Assembly: GCA_017557405.1 (NCBI GenBank)
Contig: JAFYYV010000024.1
Location: 1-56,617, forward strand
Direction: 5' to 3'
Origin: Prevotella sp.
GTDB lineage: Bacteria > Bacteroidota > Bacteroidia > Bacteroidales > Bacteroidaceae
Length of the DNA: 56,617 nucleotides
The position numbers were made by a program, and so were the translations under genes. This document shows positions 33,447 through 46,098 of the stretch, one piece after another (the first letter of the stretch is position 1; the number at the start of each line of letters is the position of its first letter). The notes beneath the pieces are model-generated. The model was given only the letters and a program-made list of their open reading frames with translations. It did not search any database and was not told the origin of the DNA.

Positions 33447-35027
33447 ATGATTCAAGAACATCAAATCCGCATTCTGCCAGAGCAGGCAGCCTCTCAGCAG
33501 GCCATCATTGGTTTCTTGGCTCGCGAGAAAGGCATTGATGCACGGACGGTGAAAGCCATTCGTGTGCTACGTCGTTCAATTGATGCCCGCCAACGCACGA
33601 TTTTTGTCAATCTCCTCGTGCGCGTATATATTAATGAGGTGGCCGAAGACGATGAATACGTTCATACGGAATACCCTGATGTGTCCGACCGCCCACAGGT
33701 GATTGTTGTGGGTGCAGGTCCTGGAGGTTTATTCGCTGCTTTGCGATTGATAGAATTGGGTTTGCGCCCAGTTGTCTTGGAACGTGGGAAAAATGTTCAT
33801 GATCGTAAGCGCGACTTAGCCCTAATTAGCAAGACGCATCAGGTGGATGCTGAGAGCAACTATTGTTTCGGCGAGGGTGGAGCTGGTGCCTATAGCGATG
33901 GAAAACTATACACTCGCTCGAAGAAACGTGGTTCCATTGAGAAGATTCTGAATGTGTTCTGTCAGCATGGAGCCAGTACGGCCATCCTTGCCGACGCCCA
34001 CCCACATATCGGCACCGACAAACTACCAAGGGTTATCGAGAACATGCGAAACACCATCCTGCGTTGTGGGGGTGAGGTGCATTTCCAAACTTGTATGACG
34101 CGCTTGTTGATAGAGGAGGGCAACGGGCGGCGTGTAGTGGGTGTGGAAGCTGTCAGTCAATCATCAACACCCAATACCCAACTCCAATTCCTCGGTCCTG
34201 TCATCTTGGCGACTGGTCATAGTGCGCGCGATGTCTATCGCTATCTGTCTGAAGCCCGCGTGTTGATAGAACCAAAGGGGATTGCCGTGGGTGTCAGGTT
34301 GGAGCATCCTGCCGAACTCATCGACCAAATTCAATATCACAACCGCAACGGACGCGGTAAGTATCTGCCTGCCGCCGAATATTCGTTCGTGACACAAGTG
34401 GATGGACGTGGTGTCTATTCGTTCTGCATGTGTCCGGGAGGCTTTGTCATTCCCGCCGCCACAGGTCCTGAGCAGATTGTCGTAAATGGCATGAGCCCCA
34501 GCAATCGCGGTACAGCATGGTCGAACTCAGGTATGGTGGTAGAAATGCGACCGGAAGATGTTGAGGGTGAAGGCGCGTTGAAGATGATGGAATTCCAAGA
34601 GCAATTGGAGCGCAGCACGTGGCAGCAGGGTAACATGCGTCAGACAGCTCCTGCTCAGCGAATGGCTGATTTTGTCAACAACCGTCTATCGTTCGACTTG
34701 CCCAAAAGCTCATATTCGCCAGGTCTCATTAGTAGTCCTCTCCATTTCTGGCTTCCACCTTTCGTTGGCAAGCGTTTACAAGAAGGTTTCAAGAAGTTCG
34801 GAAAGATGAGTCACGGATTCCTGACCAACGAGGCTGTATTGATTGCCGTAGAGACCCGCACTTCATCGCCTGTCCGCATTTTGCGCAACATGGAGACATT
34901 GCAGCATGTGGAGGTTGAAGGGCTTTTCCCATGTGGCGAGGGCGCGGGATATGCTGGAGGAATTGTCTCGGCGGGAGTCGATGGAGAACGATGCGCAGAA
35001 ATGTGCGCACAATACATGAAAGATTAA
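33447..35027 (+). CDS. FAD-dependent oxidoreductase (NAD(FAD)-utilising dehydrogenase family)
   Basis: 526 aa from the ATG at 33447; the frame opens at 33372 but that stretch is an AT-rich promoter region. The Rossmann FAD motif VVGAGPGGLFAALRLIELG is at about residues 88-106. Next come the conserved GEGGAGAYSDGKLYTR and, later, FSFCMCPGGFVIPAATG and FPCGEGAGYAGGIVSAGVDG, which closes the FAD site. An N-terminal domain (about 1-85) precedes the dinucleotide fold. This family is widespread and cytosolic; its substrate is unknown. The -7 element TATTTTTG ends only 4 nt before the ATG, so the transcript may be leaderless. Confidence 0.88.
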   Translation: MIQEHQIRILPEQAASQQAIIGFLAREKGIDARTVKAIRVLRRSIDARQRTIFVNLLVRVYINEVAEDDEYVHTEYPDVSDRPQVIVVGAGPGGLFAALRLIELGLRPVVLERGKNVHDRKRDLALISKTHQVDAESNYCFGEGGAGAYSDGKLYTRSKKRGSIEKILNVFCQHGASTAILADAHPHIGTDKLPRVIENMRNTILRCGGEVHFQTCMTRLLIEEGNGRRVVGVEAVSQSSTPNTQLQFLGPVILATGHSARDVYRYLSEARVLIEPKGIAVGVRLEHPAELIDQIQYHNRNGRGKYLPAAEYSFVTQVDGRGVYSFCMCPGGFVIPAATGPEQIVVNGMSPSNRGTAWSNSGMVVEMRPEDVEGEGALKMMEFQEQLERSTWQQGNMRQTAPAQRMADFVNNRLSFDLPKSSYSPGLISSPLHFWLPPFVGKRLQEGFKKFGKMSHGFLTNEAVLIAVETRTSSPVRILRNMETLQHVEVEGLFPCGEGAGYAGGIVSAGVDGERCAEMCAQYMKD

Positions 35028-35117
35028 AGATTTTATGAAAATCTTCCCATATCTTGCATTTTGACTCAACATTTTGACCTCTACGAGAGAAGTGAAAATT
35101 GGGGGGTGTAGGACAGT

Positions 35118-35435
35118 TGTGACAATTAGGACAATTAGACACGCCTTTTTTCCACGCCCCTCTTTCGAGTTATTCGCACAGGGAATTGAGTATCAATAAG
35201 TTATAATAATTATTTAATAATAATTAATAATAATTATATATATATTAACATATATATTATATAATATATACACATTTAGATAGATATATTTGTTGATTTG
35301 TAGATTTATATATCTATTATCTGCGGAGAAAACTGCTAGTTGAAAAAGCATCAATCATGTTCAATGCTCAATGTTCAATGTTCAATGATTTCCGACCGTG
35401 TAAAAAATGACTGTCTAATTGTCCCAATTGTCACA
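35118..35435. repeat. AT-rich block bounded by 24-bp inverted repeats (MITE-like)
   Basis: The arm 35118-35141 is the reverse complement of 35412-35435 with one mismatch. Each arm contains two copies of GACAATT in direct order. They enclose 270 bp, about half of it almost pure A/T. There is no ORF inside of a size to encode a transposase, so a miniature non-autonomous element or a structured region is possible. I see no clear target-site duplication. Confidence 0.65.
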
Positions 35436-35495
35436 GAGATTTTGAGCCTCCCCATGAATAAAGGGTTTAAAGGGAAAGGCGATGAAAAAGAAAAC

Positions 35496-35583
35496 GCCAT
35501 TGTGGCCCAATGGCGTTGTCAAAGATATGGAATGACACGGTCAAAAGGGTGCTTTGACAGACTCAAAGGGCCACAATGACGAA
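35496..35583. repeat. 22-bp tandem array C, four units
   Basis: Units 35496-35517, 35518-35539, 35540-35561 and 35562-35583, all 22 bp. The last three follow the (G/C)TCAAA(G/A) ... TGAC + 3-nt pattern. The first is more palindromic: GCCATTG-TGGCC-CAATGGC. It lies 34 nt beyond the stop codon of the uxuB gene. Confidence 0.8.
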
Positions 35584-35617
35584 TGAAATCGAAAGAACAC
35601 GAAGTGTCTCGATGGCT

Positions 35618-37204
35618 TTATCTTGCCATCACATATTTGTGCAACGTCTTGCGCACGGCACCGTTGCCAGCATAGAGTTCCTTCACCATTTGCTCGATTT
35701 GCTCGCCAAGACCGGCTTCGTAGAGGTCGACACCAAACACATCCTTACGGCTGTAGAGTTGGTGCAGACATGAGAAATCCTGCTCTGGTTTGCCAATCTC
35801 GAGCGGAGCGACAATGGCTTGGAGTTCTTGGAGCATGGGATCGGGCGAAGGCTCGAAGGGAGTGCCATCGTCCTTGATGCCTTTCAGGTAGCGGGCATAG
35901 CCGGCCAGCGTGAGGGGGATAAGCACCAAGTTCGACATGTCGAGTCCTCGGGCGATATATTTCTTGATGGTCTCGCCGAATCGGATGGGCAGTTTCTGAC
36001 TGGTATCCATCGCAATGCGTTGCGGAGCATCGGGCATGAACGGGTTGGGCAGACGGCGGTTGATGACTGCGCCAATGAACTCATATGGGTTTAGTACCCC
36101 TGGATCGGTTACGACAGGCATGGCTTCCATGTATCCGATTTTCTGGATGAAGGGGCGCAAATCAGGGTCGGCCATCTCGGCAGAGATAAGTGTGTAGCCG
36201 AGCATGCAACCATAGATGCTCATAGCGGTGTGCAGGGGATTGAGGCAGGTGGTCACCTTCATGGTCTCCACCTTGTCAACGGTCTCGCGGGTGGTGTAGA
36301 GTGCACCTCCGAGATTGAGCGGGGGACGACCGTTGGTGTAGTTGTCCTCGATGACCAGATATTGCACTTCCTCGGCGTTGACGAACGGAGCGGTGAAGGT
36401 GTGCTTCTCGGTTTCGATATAGTTGTTGTCTTCGAATCCATCAGCAGCCAACAGCTCTTTCACTTTCTCATGCGGACGTGGCGTGATTTTGTCAATCATC
36501 GACCAAGGGAAGGTTATTTTCGTCTGGTCGTTCAGGTAGTCGAGGAATTGGGCAGGTACAAGACCATCGTTCACCCAGCGCTCGGCGTAAGCGAAGACAC
36601 CAGCACGAACCTTGTCACCATTATGCGAACAGTTGTCCATTGACTGCACGGTGAGTGGCAGTTGTCCAGCTTGGAAGCGCTCGAAGAGCAATGCACACAC
36701 TTTTCCCATGGCAAAGACGGGTTTCATGCCACGAGCGAGGTCGGCTTCGTTGTAGGTGTACCCCTTTTCGGTGATGGTGAACGAAATCATTTGCAACGAT
36801 GGGTTGCGGAAAATCTCTACCAATCGGTTCCAATCTTCGAACTGCGGGTCGGCCTTCAACGCCTCGGTGACGCTGGCAATGACCTTCTTCTCAATGGTTC
36901 CCGTAGATTGCAGGCTGACGAGCAGCGAGAGGTTGTTGTAAGGTGCATAAGCTTTGTCAATGACCTCGAAATCGAAGGTCTCGGCAACAATCACACCCCG
37001 GTCGTATTTGCCCGTATTGAGCGCATCATTGAGGATGGCTGCAGGGAAAGCGCGGAAGATGTTGCCTCCGCCAAAGTGCACCCAAGTGGGTTCCTTGGCA
37101 GTCTTTTCGCGTACGGCCTTGAGGTCGAACTTGGGGAGTTGGTAACCCTTTTCCTCCCATTCTGCGGCATTAAACTGGCCGCTCAGTATGTCATTCAGTT
37201 TCAT
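35618..37204 (-). CDS. uxuB: Fructuronate reductase (mannitol dehydrogenase family)
   Basis: 528 aa. It reduces D-fructuronate to D-mannonate with NADH. The N-terminal Rossmann part begins THVHFGGGNIFRAF-like (WVHFGGGNIFRAF at about 41). The family signature SFTITEKGYTY and SMDNCSHNGDKVRAGV follow, and the catalytic K-x5-N-x2-H is in KVTTCLNPLHTAM (about residue 320). The family also contains tagaturonate reductases. I choose UxuB because uxuA lies in the same operon and no altronate dehydratase is present. It is the last gene, 45 nt after the LacZ-like GH2. Confidence 0.87.
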   Translation of the reverse strand: MKLNDILSGQFNAAEWEEKGYQLPKFDLKAVREKTAKEPTWVHFGGGNIFRAFPAAILNDALNTGKYDRGVIVAETFDFEVIDKAYAPYNNLSLLVSLQSTGTIEKKVIASVTEALKADPQFEDWNRLVEIFRNPSLQMISFTITEKGYTYNEADLARGMKPVFAMGKVCALLFERFQAGQLPLTVQSMDNCSHNGDKVRAGVFAYAERWVNDGLVPAQFLDYLNDQTKITFPWSMIDKITPRPHEKVKELLAADGFEDNNYIETEKHTFTAPFVNAEEVQYLVIEDNYTNGRPPLNLGGALYTTRETVDKVETMKVTTCLNPLHTAMSIYGCMLGYTLISAEMADPDLRPFIQKIGYMEAMPVVTDPGVLNPYEFIGAVINRRLPNPFMPDAPQRIAMDTSQKLPIRFGETIKKYIARGLDMSNLVLIPLTLAGYARYLKGIKDDGTPFEPSPDPMLQELQAIVAPLEIGKPEQDFSCLHQLYSRKDVFGVDLYEAGLGEQIEQMVKELYAGNGAVRKTLHKYVMAR

Positions 37205-37249
37205 GTTTGAAATGTTTATTGATTCGTTCTTACGTACGTTGTGGGATGT

Positions 37250-41269
<4,020 letters not shown>

Positions 41270-42502
41270 TTAATCGAAGAAACCTGGTTGTTTATAGGGA
41301 ATATCCAATTCACGATCGACTGTGGCAAGAATGCCTTGAACCTGTCCGAGTGCGAACATGCGCCCAAGGAATGAATATCCAGCATTGTATCCCTTTGTCT
41401 CATCGCCCAACATCGTCATTCCATGATCGACACGCATGGGGAGTAGTGGGTTTTCTTTCTCGAAAATGCGTGCAAGTTCGATGATGTCGGCTCGTCCACC
41501 CAGGTGGGAGGCTTCTGTGAAGTCGCCGTTGGGGAAGATGTGGCATGAGCGAAGATGAACGAAATGAGTGCGCGAAGCAAACTTCTTTGCCATCTCTACC
41601 ACATTGTTATAAGCTCCTGCCGAGAGTGAACCAGCACAGAATGTCAAACCATTATGTTTGTTTGGTACGGCATCGAGGAACCATTGAATATCCTCTTCGG
41701 TGCGAACGATGCGAGGCAAACCGAGAATCTCGATAGGAGGATCATCTGGGTGTACACACATGTTCATTCCACATTCCTCACAAGTAGGCATGATAGCTTC
41801 AAGGAAATATTTCATATTTTCGCGTAACTGCTTCTTATCAATGCCTTTATACAATTGAAGGAACTCGCGGAATTTTTGGATTGGAGCCTCGTCATCTTCT
41901 TTGAAATTACCACTCACGAAGCCTTGTGTCTTGATGACAATGTTTTCAACTAATGCATGATCTTTCTCGGGCGTCATCGTCTTTGCCAGTTCATCGGCTT
42001 CAGCCAACACGTTGCGTCCTTCGCCCACACCTTCGGGGAATTTGAACTTCGCCCATTCCTCACGTGCACCTTCGCGTTTGAGGATGTAAATGTCGAAGTA
42101 TGCGAACTCTGCATAGTTGAAATACAGGTTGGATGCTCCGTTGGGATTATCGTGAAGCAAGTCGGTGCGCGCCCAATCGAGCACAGGCATGAAATTATAG
42201 CAAATGCAATGAATGCCCTCAGCCGACAAGTTGCGAAGTGACTCTTTGTAAACCTCGATTTGATGGTCGCGGTCAGGACCTCCATATTTGATGGTTTCCA
42301 CCACAGGAAGCGACTCTACAACACTCCATCTCATGTCGTAGCTTTCGATGTATTCGCGAAGGTCGCGAATCTTCTCGCGTGTCCACACCTCACCAAGAGG
42401 CACGTCGTGCAAAGCGGTTACAATACCCTCAACGCCGATTTGTTTTAGCATGGCAAGCGTGATTTTGTCGTTCTTGCCAAACCATCTCCAAGTTCTTTCC
42501 AT
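41270..42502 (-). CDS. uxuA: Mannonate dehydratase
   Basis: 410 aa, slightly longer than E. coli UxuA (394). It dehydrates D-mannonate to 2-keto-3-deoxygluconate in glucuronate catabolism, in the cytosol. The start RTWRWFGKNDKITLAMLKQIGVEGIVTALHDVP is characteristic. Metal ligands lie in NMCVHPDDPPIEILGLPRI (Cys/His, about residue 245), the CAGSLSAG region, and RSCHIFPNGDFTEASH and MRVDHGMTMLGD near the end. It is first in the uxuA, GH2, uxuB operon. The minus-strand promoter has TATCTTTG at 42556-42549. Confidence 0.96.
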   Translation of the reverse strand: MERTWRWFGKNDKITLAMLKQIGVEGIVTALHDVPLGEVWTREKIRDLREYIESYDMRWSVVESLPVVETIKYGGPDRDHQIEVYKESLRNLSAEGIHCICYNFMPVLDWARTDLLHDNPNGASNLYFNYAEFAYFDIYILKREGAREEWAKFKFPEGVGEGRNVLAEADELAKTMTPEKDHALVENIVIKTQGFVSGNFKEDDEAPIQKFREFLQLYKGIDKKQLRENMKYFLEAIMPTCEECGMNMCVHPDDPPIEILGLPRIVRTEEDIQWFLDAVPNKHNGLTFCAGSLSAGAYNNVVEMAKKFASRTHFVHLRSCHIFPNGDFTEASHLGGRADIIELARIFEKENPLLPMRVDHGMTMLGDETKGYNAGYSFLGRMFALGQVQGILATVDRELDIPYKQPGFFD

Positions 42503-42772
42503 AAATTGATTTATTTTGTAATTTGTGTTTGTTTTTTAATTCGCGATGCAAAGATATGAAAAACGTAGCAATTTTTGCGATAAATACATACGTTTTTTTG
42601 TGTAATCTCGTTGGAATTTCATTTTTTTATCTGCTTTTTGTCGTTGAAAGGTGCTAAATGTTTAAAAAGTGCAAAAATTATATTAAAAAACGAAAGCGTT
42701 CTCTTGACAATATGAAAAATATTTATTAAATTTGCAACATGAAGATTATGAACTATTTATAAATTAACGGCT
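42503..42772. promoter_or_regulatory. Divergent promoter region, uxuA and AraC-type gene
   Basis: Minus-strand -7 TATCTTTG lies at 42556-42549 for uxuA, and plus-strand -7 TAAATTTG at 42727-42734 for the HTH gene. A TTGACA at 42704-42709 sits close to the -33 position of the latter. The spacer is AT-rich. No operator repeat stands out. Confidence 0.55.
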
Positions 42773-43273
42773 ATGGCAAAGTATAATCTTACTGAAAAGA
42801 AGGAAAAGGAGGCCGCTTACCGCACTCTTGTTAGCCCTAAACTGATGGATGAATTGAAGGAAAAAATTCTTGACATCATTCTTATCCAGAAGAAATTCAA
42901 GGACAAGAATTATTCCGCCAAAAAACTTGCAGAGGACCTTGGGACGAACACGCGCTATATCTCGGCTGTAGTCAATGTTCGTTTCCACATGAACTACACA
43001 TCATTTGTGAACAAGTATCGCATTGAGGAGGCGATGGCCATTTTGACCGACAGGCGCTATCAGCATCTGAATATGGAGGAAATTTCCGATATGGTGGGAT
43101 TCTCCAACCGTCAGTCGTTCTATGCGTCTTTCTTCAAATTGAATGGCGTAACGCCGCGCGATTACAAAGTCACTAACCTGGCTCAACATCCAGCATTGGC
43201 CGAGAAGCCCAAGAAAAGGGGCAGAAAGGCTGGAGGAAAGAACAAAAACAAAGGAAAATCAACAACGGAATGA
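42773..43273 (+). CDS. AraC-type helix-turn-helix protein with basic tail
   Basis: 166 aa. Residues about 40-145 are an AraC/XylS DNA-binding domain with both HTH motifs: YSAKKLAEDLGTNTRYISAVVN and LNMEEISDMVGFSNRQSFYASFFKLNGVTPRDYK in two parts. There is no sugar-binding domain. The C-terminus (about 146-166) is strongly basic, KKRGRKAGGKNKNKGKS, resembling an AT-hook-like or histone-like tail. It is divergent from uxuA, so control of the uronate operon is possible. It also overlaps the dipeptidyl peptidase start (ATGA), so it may simply serve that operon. Confidence 0.85.
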   Translation: MAKYNLTEKKEKEAAYRTLVSPKLMDELKEKILDIILIQKKFKDKNYSAKKLAEDLGTNTRYISAVVNVRFHMNYTSFVNKYRIEEAMAILTDRRYQHLNMEEISDMVGFSNRQSFYASFFKLNGVTPRDYKVTNLAQHPALAEKPKKRGRKAGGKNKNKGKSTTE

Positions 43274-45228
43274 AAAAAGAGGATTTTGTCTATTCGGGTG
43301 AGCGCTTTGCAGATTTGCAAATGTTGCGTTATCGCTTGAATGGATTTGAAGACCTGACCATCAAACAAAAGACGTTGATCTATTATCTCGCTGAAGCCAC
43401 GTTGAGTGGTAGAGATATAACGACAGATCAGTTCGGGAAATACAACCTACAGATACGCAAGCTGATGGAGCTTGTGTATCTGCATTTTAAGGGTGCTCGC
43501 CATTCTGAAAACTATCAGGCGTTCGAGGTTTATCTGAAACGCATTTGGTTCTCGAATGGCATTTACCATCATTATGGTTGCGAGAAGATTTTGCCAGCCT
43601 TTGACGAACAATTCCTACGTACAGCCATTGCCGATATCAATCCCGATCTGCTTCCTAAAGCTGAAGGACAGAGTGTTGAGGATTTCTGTCAGGAGTTGTT
43701 CCCCGTGATATTCAATCCTGAAGTATTGCCCAAACGAGTGAATAAGGAAGATGGGGTGGATTTGGTGGAGACCTCTGCCTGCAATTTCTATGAAAACGTT
43801 TCTCAACAGGAAGTGGAAGACTTCTACGCTCGTTTGAAGGAGGAGGGTGGTGATGATAATCCTCCTTCGTATGGATTGAATTCGAAGTTGGTCAAGGAAA
43901 ACGGGGCGGTTTCAGAGAAGGTTTGGAAGAAAAACGGAATGTATGGCAAGGCTATTGAGCGAATCGTCTATTGGCTTGAAAAGGCTTTGGATTTTGCCGA
44001 AAATGACCAACAGAAACGAGTCATTGAACTGCTCATAAAATATTATGAGACAGGAGACTTGCGCATTTTCGATGAATATTCAATAGAATGGTTGAAAGAG
44101 CTCGATGGGCAAATCGATTTCATTAATGGATTCATTGAGGTTTATGGAGATCCATTGGGCTTGAAAGGCTCGTGGGAAGGACTTGTTGAGTACAAGGATT
44201 TGGAGGCCACCAAGCGAACACAAGCTATCAGCAACAACGCCCAATGGTTTGAGGATCATTCACCTGTTGACTCGCGATTCAAGAAGAAAAAAGTCAAAGG
44301 AGTTACCGCTCATGTAATTTGTGCCGCTATGTTGGGCGGTGATGAATATCCTTCAACGGCCATTGGAATCAATCTTCCCAATGCCGATTGGATTCGTGCT
44401 CAATATGGTTCGAAGAGCATCACAATCGCCAATATAACCGATGCTTACAACAAGGCGGCTCATGGAAACGGATTCAAGGAGGAGTTCGTCATCGATGATG
44501 CAACGCGTCGGATGATTGAGAAATACGGCGATATTTGCGATGACTTACATACTGATCTACACGAGTGTCTCGGGCACGGAAGCGGGCAGTTGCTTCCTGG
44601 TGTTGATCCTGACGCCTTGAAGGCTTATGGAAACACCATCGAAGAGGCACGTGCCGACTTGTTCGGGCTTTATTACATTGCTGATGAAAAACTCGTCGAA
44701 CTCGGTCCTCTTCCCGATAAAAAAGCATATCAAGCTCAATATTACACCTACATGTTGAATGGTTTGATGACCCAACTCACAAGGATTCAACCTGGCAACC
44801 AAATCGAGGAGGCTCACATGCGTAATAGGGCGTTGATTGCACATTGGGTTTATGAGCATTCGAAAGGAATTGTCTCGCTGATTCGCCGCAATGGGAAGAC
44901 CTTCCTTTTGATTCACGACTATCCGACTTTGCGTGGTTTGTTTGCCCAACTTTTGGCAGAAGTGCAACGCATCAAGAGTGAGGGTGATTTCGAGGCGGCT
45001 CGTGCGTTGGTTGAGCGATATGCGGTGAAAGTGGACAAAGAACTCCATGGAGAGGTGTTGGCTCGTTTTGAAAAGCTTAATCTCGCTCCATATAAGGGAT
45101 TCTTGAATCCTTGGTTGAAGCCTGTTTTCGACTCGGAAGGCAACGTTGTGGAGGTGGAGGTGGATTACTCAGAAACCTACGCTGAACAGATGCTTCGCTA
45201 TAGTCGTGAATACGGTTTTCTGTCTTGA
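43270..45228 (+). CDS. Dipeptidyl peptidase III family zinc metallopeptidase (M49)
   Basis: 652 aa. It removes dipeptides from the N-terminus of short peptides. The zinc motif HECLGH is at residues 431-436 and the third ligand Glu is in EEARAD at 458-463. The spacing of 21 residues between them is much shorter than in eukaryotic DPP III (about 50) and fits the bacterial branch. There is no signal peptide, so it appears cytosolic, while some Bacteroides homologues are reported as lipoproteins. It starts inside the stop codon region of the AraC-type gene (ATGA overlap). A 22-bp repeat array begins 13 nt after its stop. Confidence 0.92.
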   Translation: MKKEDFVYSGERFADLQMLRYRLNGFEDLTIKQKTLIYYLAEATLSGRDITTDQFGKYNLQIRKLMELVYLHFKGARHSENYQAFEVYLKRIWFSNGIYHHYGCEKILPAFDEQFLRTAIADINPDLLPKAEGQSVEDFCQELFPVIFNPEVLPKRVNKEDGVDLVETSACNFYENVSQQEVEDFYARLKEEGGDDNPPSYGLNSKLVKENGAVSEKVWKKNGMYGKAIERIVYWLEKALDFAENDQQKRVIELLIKYYETGDLRIFDEYSIEWLKELDGQIDFINGFIEVYGDPLGLKGSWEGLVEYKDLEATKRTQAISNNAQWFEDHSPVDSRFKKKKVKGVTAHVICAAMLGGDEYPSTAIGINLPNADWIRAQYGSKSITIANITDAYNKAAHGNGFKEEFVIDDATRRMIEKYGDICDDLHTDLHECLGHGSGQLLPGVDPDALKAYGNTIEEARADLFGLYYIADEKLVELGPLPDKKAYQAQYYTYMLNGLMTQLTRIQPGNQIEEAHMRNRALIAHWVYEHSKGIVSLIRRNGKTFLLIHDYPTLRGLFAQLLAEVQRIKSEGDFEAARALVERYAVKVDKELHGEVLARFEKLNLAPYKGFLNPWLKPVFDSEGNVVEVEVDYSETYAEQMLRYSREYGFLS

Positions 45229-45241
45229 AAAAGGGGAATTT

Positions 45242-45351
45242 GTGAAAGACCATCAATGACGTTGTCAAAGACCACAAATGACAAGGTCAAAGCTATGCAA
45301 TGAGGCGGTCAAAAGCCACAAATGACAAGGTCAAAGGGCATCTTTGAGAAA
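45242..45351. repeat. 22-bp tandem array B, five units
   Basis: Units 45242-45263, 45264-45285, 45286-45307, 45308-45329 and 45330-45351. Plus-strand pattern GTCAAAG, 7-8 nt core, ATGAC, 3-nt linker. Cores (after GTCAAA) are GACCATCA, GACCACAA, GCTATGCA, AGCCACAA and GGGCATCT. GACCACAA, GCTATGCA and GGGCATC also occur in the reverse complement of array A. Confidence 0.9.
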
Positions 45352-45405
45352 CGAATGTTGAAAGAAGGAGTTTAAGGAGGATGAAATGAACATATATTGT
45401 TGCTT

Positions 45406-46032
45406 ATGACAGAAGAAACACTCAATAAAGTAAAGGAAATCAAACGCTCGTTTCGTTTGATGATGAATGGCGTTGCTTCACAATCCATGCGCCAGAAAGG
45501 CGCTGATTATCAGGTCAATTGGGGCATTGGACTTGTGGAATTAAGAAACATGGCGGCCGAATATGGCAAAGATTACGATTTGGCTATTGCCTTGTGGAAA
45601 GAGAACATCCGTGAGTGCAAGATTCTTGCCACCATGATAATGCCGCCAGAGAAAATGTTGCCTGAGATTGCCGAGATTTGGATGGAGCAGACACCCACTC
45701 AGGAAATTGCCGAGATTGCAGCTTTCCATCTCTATCAGCATTTGGACGAGGCGTCTGTGTTGGCTTTCAAATGGTTGGCAATAGACAAACCCCTTTATGA
45801 GATTTGTGGTTTCCAGATTCTCTCTCGCTTGTTCATGCAAGGGTTGGAACCCGATGAACGCGGCATCAACGAGTTGATGGATCAAGCGTTGACGGCATTG
45901 AGTTCGGAGCATGCTGGAGTACGCCACGCGGCCATGAATTGCATGCGTAGATTCGCCGATTTAGGAGATAATTACGAACTCATTGCACAGAAGGCTTTAA
46001 GTAGTGTTGGCACTAATTTAGATTTTTTTTAA
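45406..46032 (+). CDS. HEAT-repeat DNA alkylation repair-like protein
   Basis: 208 aa from the ATG at 45406. It is all-helical with HEAT-like repeats: GIGLVELRNMAAEYGKDYDLAIALW, IRECKILATMIMPPEKML, AAFHLYQHL and YEICGFQILSRLF. This resembles the AlkD-like DNA alkylation repair family, but the helix capping residues and glycosylase aspartate cannot be confirmed by eye. Upstream, a good AAGGAGG (45374-45380) sits 5 nt before a seven-codon ORF (45386-45409) whose TGA overlaps this ATG. That is suggestive of coupling but possibly chance, since Bacteroidota seldom use Shine-Dalgarno signals. Confidence 0.65.
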   Translation: MTEETLNKVKEIKRSFRLMMNGVASQSMRQKGADYQVNWGIGLVELRNMAAEYGKDYDLAIALWKENIRECKILATMIMPPEKMLPEIAEIWMEQTPTQEIAEIAAFHLYQHLDEASVLAFKWLAIDKPLYEICGFQILSRLFMQGLEPDERGINELMDQALTALSSEHAGVRHAAMNCMRRFADLGDNYELIAQKALSSVGTNLDFF

Positions 46033-46064
46033 GTTAGGGATTCTTTTATGTGACAAAAAAGTTG

Positions 46065-46072
46065 TAAATTTG
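46065..46072 (+). promoter_or_regulatory. -7 element of the fur-purA-hisS operon
   Basis: TAAATTTG, giving a leader of about 22 nt. TTCTTTTATG precedes it at the -33 region; no clear TTTG. Confidence 0.5.
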
Positions 46073-46098
46073 CGCGTTTTTCTGTCACATGATAATTT

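Larger units (their letters stand above)
35028..35617. other. 590-nt gene-free region with inverted repeats and a 22-bp array
   Basis: No credible gene lies here. In order: a 24-bp arm at 35118-35141; CGAGTTATTCGCA at 35166-35178; a long AT-only-like block at about 35195-35300; four tandem heptamers (ATGTTCA type) at 35357-35384; the opposite 24-bp arm at 35412-35435; and a 22-bp unit array at 35496-35583. Confidence 0.75.

Noticed and set aside
35166-35300. Replication origin
   Set aside because: The block is AT-rich and TTATTCGCA resembles a DnaA box, but there is no cluster of boxes and no dnaA, gyrB or parAB neighbour; the single TTATTCACA at 99-107 is likewise isolated.
45386-45409. Seven-codon leader peptide before the alkylation-repair-like gene
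   Set aside because: It has an AAGGAGG and overlaps the next start, but Bacteroidota rarely use such signals and the peptide shows no regulatory codon pattern; kept only as a remark.
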